NCBI RefSeq assembly: GCF_000685215.1
Contig: NZ_ARYJ01000001.1
Span: 1 to 64,000 of the forward strand
Source of the DNA: Hyphomonas jannaschiana VP2
GTDB lineage: Bacteria > Pseudomonadota > Alphaproteobacteria > Caulobacterales > Hyphomonadaceae
Direction: 5' to 3'
Length of the DNA: 64,000 nucleotides
Shown here: in pieces, positions 27,183-35,400 of the stretch
Layout: every line of letters begins with the position of its first letter
Numbering within the stretch: the first letter of the stretch is position 1
Program-made: the position numbers and the translations under genes
Notes under the pieces: generated by a model
Databases searched by the model: none
Told to the model about the DNA's origin: nothing
The model's input: only the letters and a program-made list of their open reading frames with translations

Positions 27183-28271
27183 TCATGTGAGCAAAAAACT
27201 GAGGATAACCAGCCCGAGGGCCAGCACAAACAGGACGGTTATGCCCAGGATTAGCAATATCGAGGTACGAAAGGCCGCCATGAACAGGCCGGTCCCGTAG
27301 GTGACCCGGAGCTGGCGATGCAGGTACCAGATGCCCCAGAGCGTGCCGATTCCGAACAGCCACCCAGCCCCAGTGTGCAGGAATGCAGCAGCGAGCAGCA
27401 ACAGGGTCAACAGGCTGTAAATGAAGGTCTGGAAATGGAGGGCCGTGATCACGTGGTCATATACATAGATCCTGCGGTGCCATGCGTACATGACCGTCAG
27501 CATCAGGGCCAGGAGCGGCATGAACATCAGGCTGAACCGCGGTGCCCATTCGCGCAGGCGGGCTCCGAACCGGTCCTGGTTTTCCAGGACGCGGGCGAGC
27601 CGGTTCCCTGCCCCTCTGATCGTTGCGACCTCCTCCGGCGAGGCATCTTCATTCGTGGTCAGCTCGATCATCTCGTCGAGCGCGTCACGGTCGACCTGGC
27701 CCGTCGACTCGTCGAGAATCGGACTTTTCGAGCCGGATTCGAGGTTGGCGAGCGTCTTCTCCAAGACGGTCCGGGTATCGGGATCGAGGTTTTCGTCGGC
27801 CAGCTGGGCGTCAATGGTCTCAATCAGCTTCGCACTATCCTCTTCGGACAGGCTCAAGGTCGAGCCGGGGTTGAGCTGCCAGTCCTGGTACCAGCCCAAC
27901 CGGTCGCCGAGGCCGAAAACCGTAAGGAAAAACAGTACCGAAGCCAGCAGGAACAGCCGGAATGGCGGCACATAGCGGGCGCGCTGGCCGTCCAGATAAT
28001 TCCGCGTCATCCGCCCCGGCCGGAACAGCAGCATCGGCACCGAGCGCCAGAGCCGGCTGTCCAGCGCGAACGTGTCGGCCAGGCTGGAAGCGACCAGGCT
28101 GAAGAAAGGCCGGTGAAAGTTCGACGCAAGCTGGCCGCACCGCGAGCAATAACGCTCGGCGACAGGCGCCCCGCAATTCCGGCAGGGCTCACCCTTCGTG
28201 ACCGGGTGGTGTTCGCCGGAGGTCAGGCCGCCGAGCGCGGCAGCCCCGACGGCTTCCATATCGTGGCTCAT
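27183..28271 (-). CDS. DUF3667 membrane protein with N-terminal zinc ribbon
   Basis: A 362-residue membrane protein of unknown function. Four cysteines in two pairs (CRNCG and CSRCG) at residues 30-45 form a zinc-ribbon-like knuckle. Hydrophobic segments follow near residues 105-122, 250-268, 280-302, 305-322 and 335-360, with a long polar, mostly acidic stretch between the first and second that probably faces the periplasm. This arrangement is DUF3667. GGGGGAGG lies just before the ATG. It sits between the TonB receptor and a peptide-binding lipoprotein gene on the same strand, only 25 bases after the latter, so those two may be cotranscribed. Confidence 0.82.
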   Translation of the reverse strand: MSHDMEAVGAAALGGLTSGEHHPVTKGEPCRNCGAPVAERYCSRCGQLASNFHRPFFSLVASSLADTFALDSRLWRSVPMLLFRPGRMTRNYLDGQRARYVPPFRLFLLASVLFFLTVFGLGDRLGWYQDWQLNPGSTLSLSEEDSAKLIETIDAQLADENLDPDTRTVLEKTLANLESGSKSPILDESTGQVDRDALDEMIELTTNEDASPEEVATIRGAGNRLARVLENQDRFGARLREWAPRFSLMFMPLLALMLTVMYAWHRRIYVYDHVITALHFQTFIYSLLTLLLLAAAFLHTGAGWLFGIGTLWGIWYLHRQLRVTYGTGLFMAAFRTSILLILGITVLFVLALGLVILSFLLT

Positions 28272-28296
28272 GCCGCCTCCCCCTGTTCAGCGACTT

Positions 28297-29928
28297 TTAT
28301 TCCGCCGGTTTGATACCACTCTTGCACATGAAGCGCGAGCGGTGCTGGTCCTTGGCGTTGTCCTCATAGCCGGTCAGGTCCGGATCCACGAGGTTCTTGG
28401 TGACCTGGAACCACATTGGCGTGATCGGATAGTCGTTCAGCATCAGGTCTTCGGCCTCGGCAAAGGTCTCGGCCCGCTTTTTCAGGTCGAGTTCCGAATT
28501 CGACCGCTGCAGCAGGGCGTCGTATTCCGGATTGTTGTAATTGCCGTAGTTCTGCTGGCCGGTGTCGGATTTCAGCAGGTAGAGGAAGTTGATCGGGTCG
28601 TCGAAGTCGGCAACCCAGGCCGCATCCGCCACCTGGAAGTCCGACTGGCGCAGGCGCGCATACAGCACTTTGGTGTCCTGCTTGACGATGGTCGGTTTCA
28701 CCCATGGCGCAATCTCGGCCCAGTTGGCCTGCGCGACCGGGGCGACCTTCGGATTATCGTCGGTCGAGCGGTGGATGTACTCGAACGCCAGCGGATTGTC
28801 CGGCCCGTAGCCAGCCTCTTCCAGCAGGCGCTTGGCCTCTGCGAGGCGTTCCTCGCGGGGCATGTTCTCCCACTCCACATGCGGACGCGGTGCATCGTAA
28901 TTGTCGATCCCCGGAGGCACCATGGAATAGGCCGGCACATAGCCCGGCGTCAGGACGCTTTTCACCATGAACTCCCGGTCGAGCGCCATGGACAGCGCCT
29001 TGCGCACGCGCACATCGTCGAACGGGGCAATCGAGGAATTGAACGTCCAGTATGTCGTGATCAGGGCCGGCGTTGTGCGCACCCAGCCCGGCAGCTTGGC
29101 CTCGATTTCGGCCTGACGGGCGCCATCGAAAGCATTGTTGATGTCCAGCTCGCCGGCCTGGATCTTGTTCTCGACCGAGGTCAGGTCTTCCAGTTCGAAA
29201 TAGACCACGCGGTCGAAACAGGCATCCTCGGCACCGAAGCCGGTCGGGTTCTTGTCGGCCACCAGCTGGTCGCCGGTCCGCCAGTAGACAAGCTTGTACG
29301 GACCGTTCACCACGATGTTGTCAGGCTGAATCCAGGCATCGCCATAGGTTTCGATCGCATGGCTTGGCACCGGATAGGTCGTGTAGTGCGACAGGAGGCC
29401 CGGCAGGTATGGTGCCGGGTATTCCAGCGTCAGTTCCAGCGTCCTGTCGTCAATCGCACGGGCGCCCAGCTCTTCCGGCGGCAGCTTCCCTTCATTGATC
29501 GGCGCGGCATTCTTGATGAGGTAAAGCAGCGAGGAATATTGCGACGCCACTTCCGGAGACTGGATACGGCGCAGGGCGTAGACGAAGTCATCCGCCACCA
29601 CCGGATTGCCATCAGACCAGTAATAGTCGCCCAGATGGAACGTCCAGACGAGACCGTCTTCGCTGGTCTCCCAACTCGTCGCCATGCCGGGTTCCGGGCG
29701 GGCATCGACGCCATCGGTGGTCAGGCCGATGAACATGTCGCCAATGATGATGTTCTCCCACTGGGCCGAAGACTTGTGCGGATCCAGCGTGTCGACCTTG
29801 GCCGAAATACCGCGCCGCAAGGTCGGCACATCGCTGGCAGATCCGCCGCCACCGCCGCCTCCGCAAGCTGCCAGGACAAGGGCCAGTGCGCCTGTGGCCA
29901 TAAGGCCGCGCATACGGGAGAAGATCAT
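28297..29928 (-). CDS. peptide-binding ABC transporter lipoprotein (OppA-like)
   Basis: Periplasmic solute-binding component of a peptide or nickel-type ABC importer (SBP family 5). The lipobox LAAC gives a lipid-modified cysteine followed by seven glycines. Family-5 signatures include TLDPHKSSAQ, EPGMATSWETSEDGLVWTF near the N-terminus, VNGPYKL in the middle and DDVRVRKALSMALDR. The 543-residue length is normal. The usual permease and ATPase genes (oppBCDF) are absent on both sides, so it either serves a transporter encoded elsewhere or has another role such as peptide sensing or chaperoning. The ligand is not predictable. Confidence 0.93.
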   Translation of the reverse strand: MIFSRMRGLMATGALALVLAACGGGGGGGSASDVPTLRRGISAKVDTLDPHKSSAQWENIIIGDMFIGLTTDGVDARPEPGMATSWETSEDGLVWTFHLGDYYWSDGNPVVADDFVYALRRIQSPEVASQYSSLLYLIKNAAPINEGKLPPEELGARAIDDRTLELTLEYPAPYLPGLLSHYTTYPVPSHAIETYGDAWIQPDNIVVNGPYKLVYWRTGDQLVADKNPTGFGAEDACFDRVVYFELEDLTSVENKIQAGELDINNAFDGARQAEIEAKLPGWVRTTPALITTYWTFNSSIAPFDDVRVRKALSMALDREFMVKSVLTPGYVPAYSMVPPGIDNYDAPRPHVEWENMPREERLAEAKRLLEEAGYGPDNPLAFEYIHRSTDDNPKVAPVAQANWAEIAPWVKPTIVKQDTKVLYARLRQSDFQVADAAWVADFDDPINFLYLLKSDTGQQNYGNYNNPEYDALLQRSNSELDLKKRAETFAEAEDLMLNDYPITPMWFQVTKNLVDPDLTGYEDNAKDQHRSRFMCKSGIKPAE

Positions 29929-30125
29929 TCACATACTCCTAGGTGGTCTCAATCTGGATCGTTTGCTGCCAGATGGCGGCCCAAATGAAAAGACTTTGCT
30001 TATTTTGAATGAACGGAAGCTGAGTTTGCCGCAAACTGCGGCCTCCCCTTCCCGGGCCTTCCCGGATTTGCCAGAAATAGCGCCAATCAGGGGCACCAAA
30101 GCCCCCCATTTCGAGGAACGCCGCC

Positions 30126-30644
30126 ATGAAACGCCCGATCACGCTCATCGCCGCCGCCATCACCCTGGCCACCCTGCCCGCGCTGGCCGAGGATGTGTCC
30201 ACGTCCGACGTTTATGCCTGCAAGGACATCGCGACGGATGCCGAGCGGCTGGCCTGCTATGACACGGCTGTGGGCCGCCTTAAGGCCGCCGAGGAAGCCG
30301 GAGAGGTGAAGACGTTCACCCGCAAGGAAGTCGAGGAAGTGAAGCGCGACAGTTTCGGCTTCTCGATCCCCTCGCTCCCGAAACTCGCCTTTGGCAACAA
30401 GGATGAGAACGGAAAGTCCAAATCGGATGAGCTGAAGGAAGTGACCTTCCCGATCCGGTCTATCAGCGGCAAACGCCGCGCGCTGGTTATCACGCTGGAG
30501 AATGGCCAGGTGTGGGAGCAGATCGACGACAAGGGCGTCAATCCGCGCGGCCAGAAGGAGGCCCGCATCTATCAGGCCGCGCTCGGCAGCTACAAGATGA
30601 AGCTGGACGGTGGCCTGGCCTTCCGCGCCAAACGCGTGAAATAG
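30126..30644 (+). CDS. periplasmic protein with CxxxxxDxxRLxCYD motif, unknown function
   Basis: A 172-residue exported protein; signal peptide residues 1-21 (ending LPALAED). The mature N-terminus has CKDIATDAERLACYD, a two-cysteine motif widespread in small proteobacterial envelope proteins, followed by a charged helical stretch. A strand-rich C-terminal half resembles an SH3-like fold (FPIRSISGKRRALVITLENG; VWEQID; YKMKLDGGLAFRAKRVK). GAGGAA precedes the ATG. It diverges from the peptide-binding lipoprotein gene. No precise function can be given. Confidence 0.75.
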   Translation: MKRPITLIAAAITLATLPALAEDVSTSDVYACKDIATDAERLACYDTAVGRLKAAEEAGEVKTFTRKEVEEVKRDSFGFSIPSLPKLAFGNKDENGKSKSDELKEVTFPIRSISGKRRALVITLENGQVWEQIDDKGVNPRGQKEARIYQAALGSYKMKLDGGLAFRAKRVK

Positions 30645-30762
30645 CGCCCAATCCCTGCTCGCCGGCCTCGTTTCGGCACGAAAGGCGGGCCCGGCTGTTG
30701 AACCCTCGCAACGCTTTGGCTTATCCGGACGTATAAGACACGTCACCGTAAGGAGCCCTGTC

Positions 30763-31797
30763 ATCGCCGGCGAGGAAAACGCGAAAAAGAAAGACGACCG
30801 CTCAAAGCGGGAAAAGCTGAAGCTCGCGATGCGTATCCGGTGGATGAAGCGCGCCCGGCCGCCCATCCTGTTCGCCCTGATTGGCGCCGCAATCCTGACG
30901 GTACCGCATACGGGTCTGGTGCCTGACTGGGACAAGCTCGGCGAATGGCCGGACATAATCGCCTCGATCTGTTTCATCGGCGCAATCGGCTGGACAATCG
31001 GCACACTGGTCGACGGGCTGATCAAACGGCGGCTCGCCAAGCTGAACTTTCACGAGGCCGACAATCTGCAAGCCCGTAAATCGGCGACCCGGCTGGACGT
31101 TGTCCGGCGCATCTGGGTTGTTGCGGTCGGCGTGATCTCCGTCGCCGCGGCCCTGACGCTGATCCCCGGCGTGAAACAGTTCGGGGTCAGCCTGTTTGCC
31201 TCAGCCGGCATAGCCGGTATCGCGGTCGGTATTGCGGCCCGGCCCATGCTGTCCAACCTGATCGCGGGCCTGCAGATCGCTTTTACCCAGCCAATCCGGC
31301 TGGACGATGCCGTCGTGCTGGAAGACGAATGGGGATGGATCGAGGAGATCGGCCTCTTCTATGTTGTCGTGCGCATCTGGGATTGGCGCCGCCTGATCGT
31401 GCCGCTGTCCTATTTTATTGAACAGCCCTTCCAGAACTGGACACGGAAGTCCGCCAATATCATCGGCAGCGTTTTCTGGTCTCTGGACTACCGGGCGCCG
31501 GTGGCCGACATGCGGGACAAGCTGACCGAGATCTGCCGCGCCACGCCACTATGGGATGGCGACGTCGTGAATTTGCAGGTGACAGATACGGGCATGAATA
31601 CGATCCGTATACGGGCGCTGGCGAGTGCACGGAACTCTCCTGACGCCTGGGATTTGCGCTGCTTTATCCGTGAAAAGATGATTACCTGGCTGCAGGAAAA
31701 TCACCCTGAAGCCCTGCCCCGTATCCGCAACGAACTCGACACCCTGCCAGAGGGCGCGTTCGATGGCCGGGCGGTTCAGGCCGGACGGATGGAATAG
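30763..31797 (+). CDS. MscS-family mechanosensitive channel
   Basis: Small-conductance mechanosensitive or related channel of the inner membrane. From the first ATG (30829) the protein has 322 residues with transmembrane segments near 13-30, 42-64, 95-113 and 118-145. The pore-lining helix is rich in Ala and Gly (FASAGIAGIAVGIAARPMLS), followed by the beta domain (QPIRLDDAVVLEDEWGWIEEIGLFYVVVR). I extend to an ATC codon because AAGGAG sits exactly seven bases before it and the 22 added residues are a lysine-rich cytosolic tail; the ATG itself has no good binding site. The start is therefore uncertain, the family is not. The 3' end overlaps the convergent hotdog-like gene by 22 bases. Confidence 0.85.
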   Translation: MAGEENAKKKDDRSKREKLKLAMRIRWMKRARPPILFALIGAAILTVPHTGLVPDWDKLGEWPDIIASICFIGAIGWTIGTLVDGLIKRRLAKLNFHEADNLQARKSATRLDVVRRIWVVAVGVISVAAALTLIPGVKQFGVSLFASAGIAGIAVGIAARPMLSNLIAGLQIAFTQPIRLDDAVVLEDEWGWIEEIGLFYVVVRIWDWRRLIVPLSYFIEQPFQNWTRKSANIIGSVFWSLDYRAPVADMRDKLTEICRATPLWDGDVVNLQVTDTGMNTIRIRALASARNSPDAWDLRCFIREKMITWLQENHPEALPRIRNELDTLPEGAFDGRAVQAGRME

Positions 31798-32054
31798 ACG
31801 GCCGTCGCACTCATCACGATCTTCCCGCCAATGACAGCGGAGCCACCTGCGAACAGGATCGTGCGCGTGCGCCGGTCGATCCGGGTCTCGAAAGTCGCCG
31901 CTCCTGCATCCTCGATCCGGGCGGAGACATCGACCGTGACGGAAACGAGATCCACAGCCGAAGGCGCACACAATTCCTCCGCAGCGGCCCGGATGGCCCC
32001 CATCAGGTCAAGCGCCAGTTTCTCATCCGCCTGAAGCGTCGCCGTAGCCGTCAT
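31776..32054 (-). CDS. short hotdog-like (thioesterase-type) protein
   Basis: A 92-residue protein. The second half (ATFETRIDRRTRTILFAGGSAVIGGKIVMSATAVYSI) reads like the strand-rich end of a hotdog thioesterase, but the length is short and no catalytic residue can be named, so function is open. The start at MTATATLQAD has AGGGG upstream; an ATG 28 codons earlier lacks one. It converges with and overlaps the MscS gene. Its upstream region contains a strong 11-base inverted repeat. Confidence 0.6.
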   Translation of the reverse strand: MTATATLQADEKLALDLMGAIRAAAEELCAPSAVDLVSVTVDVSARIEDAGAATFETRIDRRTRTILFAGGSAVIGGKIVMSATAVYSIRPA

Positions 32055-32108
32055 GAATGCAATTCCCCTGTTCGTCCGCCCTTCTTTAAACAGGCCAGAA
32101 GCGGAGGG

Positions 32109-32148
32109 AAAGGGCCGGGCTGCCGGGAGGCGGCCCACCCGGCCCTTT
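32109..32148. repeat. 11-base inverted repeat in a 246-base intergenic region
   Basis: AAAGGGCCGGG and CCCGGCCCTTT are perfect arms 18 bases apart, in the leader of the hotdog-like gene. A second pair, ACGTCCG / CGGACGT, follows at 32153-32184. No T-run follows in the minus direction, so this may be a structured leader or operator. Nothing else is recognised in 32055-32254. Confidence 0.5.
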
Positions 32149-32254
32149 CAACACGTCCGTCTGGGGTGGGGGGACGCCGGACGTATCACACTGCTTACGA
32201 CCTGCACCGGCGGCTGGATCAATGAAGTGGAAAATATTTTAGTGCATACAGAAA

Positions 32255-32276
32255 GGCCGCCCGGTGCAGGGCGGCC
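32255..32276 (-). terminator. terminator of the small helical protein gene
   Basis: A perfect eight-base stem GGCCGCCC / GGGCGGCC with a six-base loop lies 25 bases past the stop on the minus strand and is followed by TTTCT. Confidence 0.7.
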
Positions 32277-32300
32277 GCTCGTGTCGTATTTCCGGGGGGA

Positions 32301-32735
32301 TCAGGCAGCCCTTGTATCGCTGTCGTCTGCCTTGGTGTCGCTGTCGAGATCCGAACCGATCAGGTCGCCCAGATGGCCGAAACCGGTCAGGCCGTGCACC
32401 TCTTCCATATGCGTGGAGATGGCCGGCAGGAGCGCACCGATGTTCTTATGGTCCAGCCCGATGCCATGCAGCGCCGTGATCATCTCGCGCGCGACGCGGC
32501 GTTTGCCGCCTGGCGTCTGCTCGATCATGCGGGCGATTTCGCCGACCGGAGCACCGAGTTCACTTCCCGTCCGGGCCGACAGGGCGCGTGCGCCCGGAAG
32601 TGTCTTGAACATGGCGTCTGCGAAGGGGGAAGCCTGACGCTCGGCAGCGTTGAGCACGATGCCGAGGGCCTGCTTTGCGATAGGGTCCGCAAGGCCGCTG
32701 GTTTTAGCGATGTGCGCCGTAAGATCATTCATCAT
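32301..32735 (-). CDS. small helical protein, unknown function
   Basis: A 144-residue soluble, mainly helical protein without signal peptide. It starts MMNDLTAHIAK and has regular helices (LADPIAKQALGIVLNAAE; VGEIARMIEQ; VAREMITALHGIGLDH) and a polar tail rich in Asp and Thr. It faintly resembles DUF2780/DUF2267-type proteins, but I cannot assign it. The start is chosen because AGGAG lies 11 bases upstream, while the GTG four codons earlier would abut it. It has its own terminator and diverges from the oxidoreductase gene. Confidence 0.6.
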   Translation of the reverse strand: MMNDLTAHIAKTSGLADPIAKQALGIVLNAAERQASPFADAMFKTLPGARALSARTGSELGAPVGEIARMIEQTPGGKRRVAREMITALHGIGLDHKNIGALLPAISTHMEEVHGLTGFGHLGDLIGSDLDSDTKADDSDTRAA

Positions 32736-32885
32736 TGGCGTAGGCACTCCTAAGATTAACGGCCCTGGGATGTTCCATTAACCCGCGACAGCCTTTCTGT
32801 TTGGTTACCGGATCGGTGAAATCCTGAAGATTGCAGCAAAGCGCTGTTAAGAATATCCACGCCAGAGGAACCAAGGGGCAAGGAC

Positions 32886-33881
32886 ATGATCCGCATCGGC
32901 ATCCTCGGCGCAGCCAAGATTGCGCCCAAAGCCATCATCGAACCGGCCCGGCGGCGGACCGACTGTCGCGTCGTCGCCGTCGCTGCCCGCGATGCCGGCC
33001 GCGCCGCTTCCTATGCCGAAGAGCATGGCATACAGCATGTCGCAGGCAGCTATGACGCCCTGATCGCGCGCGAGGACATTGACCTCATCTACAATGCCCT
33101 GCCCCCGAACCGGCATGCCGACCTGAGCATCGCGGCTCTCAAGGCCGGCAAGGCCGTGCTGTGCGAGAAGCCTTTCGCCATGAATGCGGATGAGGCTGCC
33201 CTGATGCAGAAAGCCGCGATCGAGGCCGACCGGCCGCTGGTCGAAGCCTTTCACTACCGCTTCCATCCTGCCTTCCTCCACGCCCTCGGCCATGTCCGCA
33301 GCGGGCACGTGGGCAAGATCCTGTCGATGGAGGCGGCGTTCTCTGTGCCCATCCCCTACCGGCCGGGAGAACTGCGCCACACGCTGGAAGCCGGCGGTGG
33401 CGCGCTGATGGATCTCGGCACGTATTGTATCCACATGGTACGGACGATGGCTGGCGCGGAACCGTCCGTGGCCTCCGCCGAATGCCATTGTGACCGGCCG
33501 GGTGTCGACATCTCCACCCATGCGCGGCTGGTGTTCCCGGGCGATGTGACCGCTTCGATCATGACCTCCATGTCGGAAACCGTCTCACGGCGGATCCAGC
33601 TCCATATCGAAGGCACCAGCGGGTCCCTGACCTTCAACAATCCGATCCACCCCTATCTGGGACACAAGGTCATTCTCCAACAGCGCGGCCAGCCGGACCG
33701 GACTGAGACGATTCCCGGCGACAGCACTTATGATTACCAGCTGGCGCACATGATTGATGTGCTGGCCGGACGCGCAGAGCCGCTGACCGGTGGCGCCGAC
33801 GCCGTCGCAAATATGCGCGTAATTGATGCAATATATCGCAGCGCCGGCCTGCAGCCGAGGGGCGCCGAACAAGCCCCTTGA
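32886..33881 (+). CDS. Gfo/Idh/MocA family oxidoreductase
   Basis: NAD(P)-dependent dehydrogenase, probably acting on a sugar or sugar-like substrate. The N-terminal Rossmann fold begins RIGILGAAKIAPKAI, and the family lysine is in CEKPFAM (about residue 98). The C-terminal domain has AFHYRFHPAF and a possible catalytic GTYCIHMVR segment. The 331-residue length is normal and AAGGA is next to the ATG. It lies upstream of the tryptophanase gene on the same strand with a 154-base gap; no functional link between them is evident. The substrate cannot be deduced. Confidence 0.88.
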   Translation: MIRIGILGAAKIAPKAIIEPARRRTDCRVVAVAARDAGRAASYAEEHGIQHVAGSYDALIAREDIDLIYNALPPNRHADLSIAALKAGKAVLCEKPFAMNADEAALMQKAAIEADRPLVEAFHYRFHPAFLHALGHVRSGHVGKILSMEAAFSVPIPYRPGELRHTLEAGGGALMDLGTYCIHMVRTMAGAEPSVASAECHCDRPGVDISTHARLVFPGDVTASIMTSMSETVSRRIQLHIEGTSGSLTFNNPIHPYLGHKVILQQRGQPDRTETIPGDSTYDYQLAHMIDVLAGRAEPLTGGADAVANMRVIDAIYRSAGLQPRGAEQAP

Positions 33882-34035
33882 ATCCCGGCGCGCCCTCGGA
33901 TACCAGTTCCCGTATTGCAACAGGCGCTGAGCGCGGTCGCGTCACCAAGGCGAGGCAACCGCGGCGCAGGATAAGTCCTGTGTGCGACGCCTTCGGGCCA
34001 CCTCCGGGACTTTTAACGAGCCCGGAGTGAGCCAC

Positions 34036-35400
34036 ATGAAAACCATTATCGAACCTTTCCGCATCAAATCGGTCGAACCGATCCGCATGACCACGCGTGA
34101 GGAGCGCGCGGACCTGCTGAAGGCGGCGAAGTACAATCTCTTCAAACTGCATTCAGACGATGTGATCATCGACCTCTTAACCGACAGCGGCACCTCGGCC
34201 ATGAGCGCGGCGCAGTGGGGTGCAGTCATGACGGGCGATGAGAGCTATGCCGGAGCGCCAAGCTTCTACCGGTTTGAAGCCGCGGTCCGTGACCTGATGG
34301 ATTTCAAGCACATCATCCCGACCCACCAGGGCCGCGCCGCCGAACACCTCTTGTTCAACCTGATCGCCAAGCCTGGCCACATCATCCCTTCCAACACGCA
34401 TTTCGACACGACCCGCGGCAATATCGAGGCGGCGGGCGCCGAAGCGGTGGACCTGCCGGTTGCGGAAGGCAAGGTCCCGTCCCTCGATCATCCGTTCAAG
34501 GGCAATATGGATCTTGAGGCCCTCGAAGCCCTGCTCCGCGAGAAGCGCGACTCCGTCCCCGCCGTGATGATGACCATCACCAACAATGCCGGCGGCGGCC
34601 AGCCAGCTAGCCTTGAGAACATCCGCGCTGCCGCGCAGATCGCCCAGCACTACCGCAAGCCCTTCTTCATCGATGGCTGCCGCTTCGCCGAGAATGCCTG
34701 GTTCATCAAGCTGCGAGAGCCCGGCCAGCAGGACCGCAGCATCAAGGCCATCATCCACGACATTTTCGAAGTCGCCGATGGCATGACGATGAGTGCCAAG
34801 AAAGATGCCTTCGCCAATATCGGTGGCTGGCTGGCACTGCGTGACGATGCGCTGGCCGAACGCGCCCGCACCCTGCTGATCCAGACCGAAGGCTTCCCCA
34901 CCTATGGCGGCCTTGCGGGCCGGGACCTCGACGCCATCGCGCAGGGCCTCTCGGAAATCATTGACGAGGATTACCTGCGCTACCGGGTGCGGACGAATGC
35001 CTACATCGCCGAAAAACTTGATGCGATGGGCGTGCCAGTGGTGAAGCCGGCGGGCGGCCATGCCGTCTTCGTCGATGCCCGCGCCTTCCTGCCTCACATC
35101 CCGCCGCTGGAATATCCAGGCCAAGCGCTGGCCTGCGCACTTTATGAAATGGGCGGTATCCGCGGCTGCGAGATCGGCACCGTCATGTTCGGCCGCAAAC
35201 CCGATGGCAGCGAGGAGCCAGCGCGGATGGACCTGGTCCGCCTTGCCATGCCCCGGCGTGTCTACACCCAGTCGCACGCGGACTATATCGTCGAGGTGTT
35301 CGAGGAACTCGCCGCCTCGAAGGACCATCTGCGCGGCCTGAAAATCGTGAAAGAGCCGCCGATGATGCGGCACTTCACGTCAGAATTTGAACCGCTCTAG
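34036..35400 (+). CDS. tnaA: tryptophanase (tryptophan indole-lyase)
   Basis: PLP enzyme that splits L-tryptophan to indole, pyruvate and ammonia. The PLP lysine is in MSAKKDAFANIGG, and THQGRAAEHLL and NNAGGGQP are family motifs. Two sites that separate tryptophanase from tyrosine phenol-lyase are of the tryptophanase type: FDTT keeps the Asp (phenol-lyase has Thr), and the C-terminal RHFT keeps the His (phenol-lyase has Phe). Start at MKTIIEPF, with GGAG upstream, gives 454 residues. No TnaC-like leader or tryptophan permease is adjacent. The stop codon shares a CTAG with the stop of the convergent phospholipase-like gene. Confidence 0.9.
   Translation: MKTIIEPFRIKSVEPIRMTTREERADLLKAAKYNLFKLHSDDVIIDLLTDSGTSAMSAAQWGAVMTGDESYAGAPSFYRFEAAVRDLMDFKHIIPTHQGRAAEHLLFNLIAKPGHIIPSNTHFDTTRGNIEAAGAEAVDLPVAEGKVPSLDHPFKGNMDLEALEALLREKRDSVPAVMMTITNNAGGGQPASLENIRAAAQIAQHYRKPFFIDGCRFAENAWFIKLREPGQQDRSIKAIIHDIFEVADGMTMSAKKDAFANIGGWLALRDDALAERARTLLIQTEGFPTYGGLAGRDLDAIAQGLSEIIDEDYLRYRVRTNAYIAEKLDAMGVPVVKPAGGHAVFVDARAFLPHIPPLEYPGQALACALYEMGGIRGCEIGTVMFGRKPDGSEEPARMDLVRLAMPRRVYTQSHADYIVEVFEELAASKDHLRGLKIVKEPPMMRHFTSEFEPL

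Noticed and set aside
28198-29988. Plus-strand frame of 596 codons opposite the peptide-binding lipoprotein
   Set aside because: Antisense shadow; the lipoprotein on the other strand has all family motifs.
33882-34035. TnaC-like leader peptide before tryptophanase
   Set aside because: No short frame with a critical Trp and a following stop was found in the 154-base gap.
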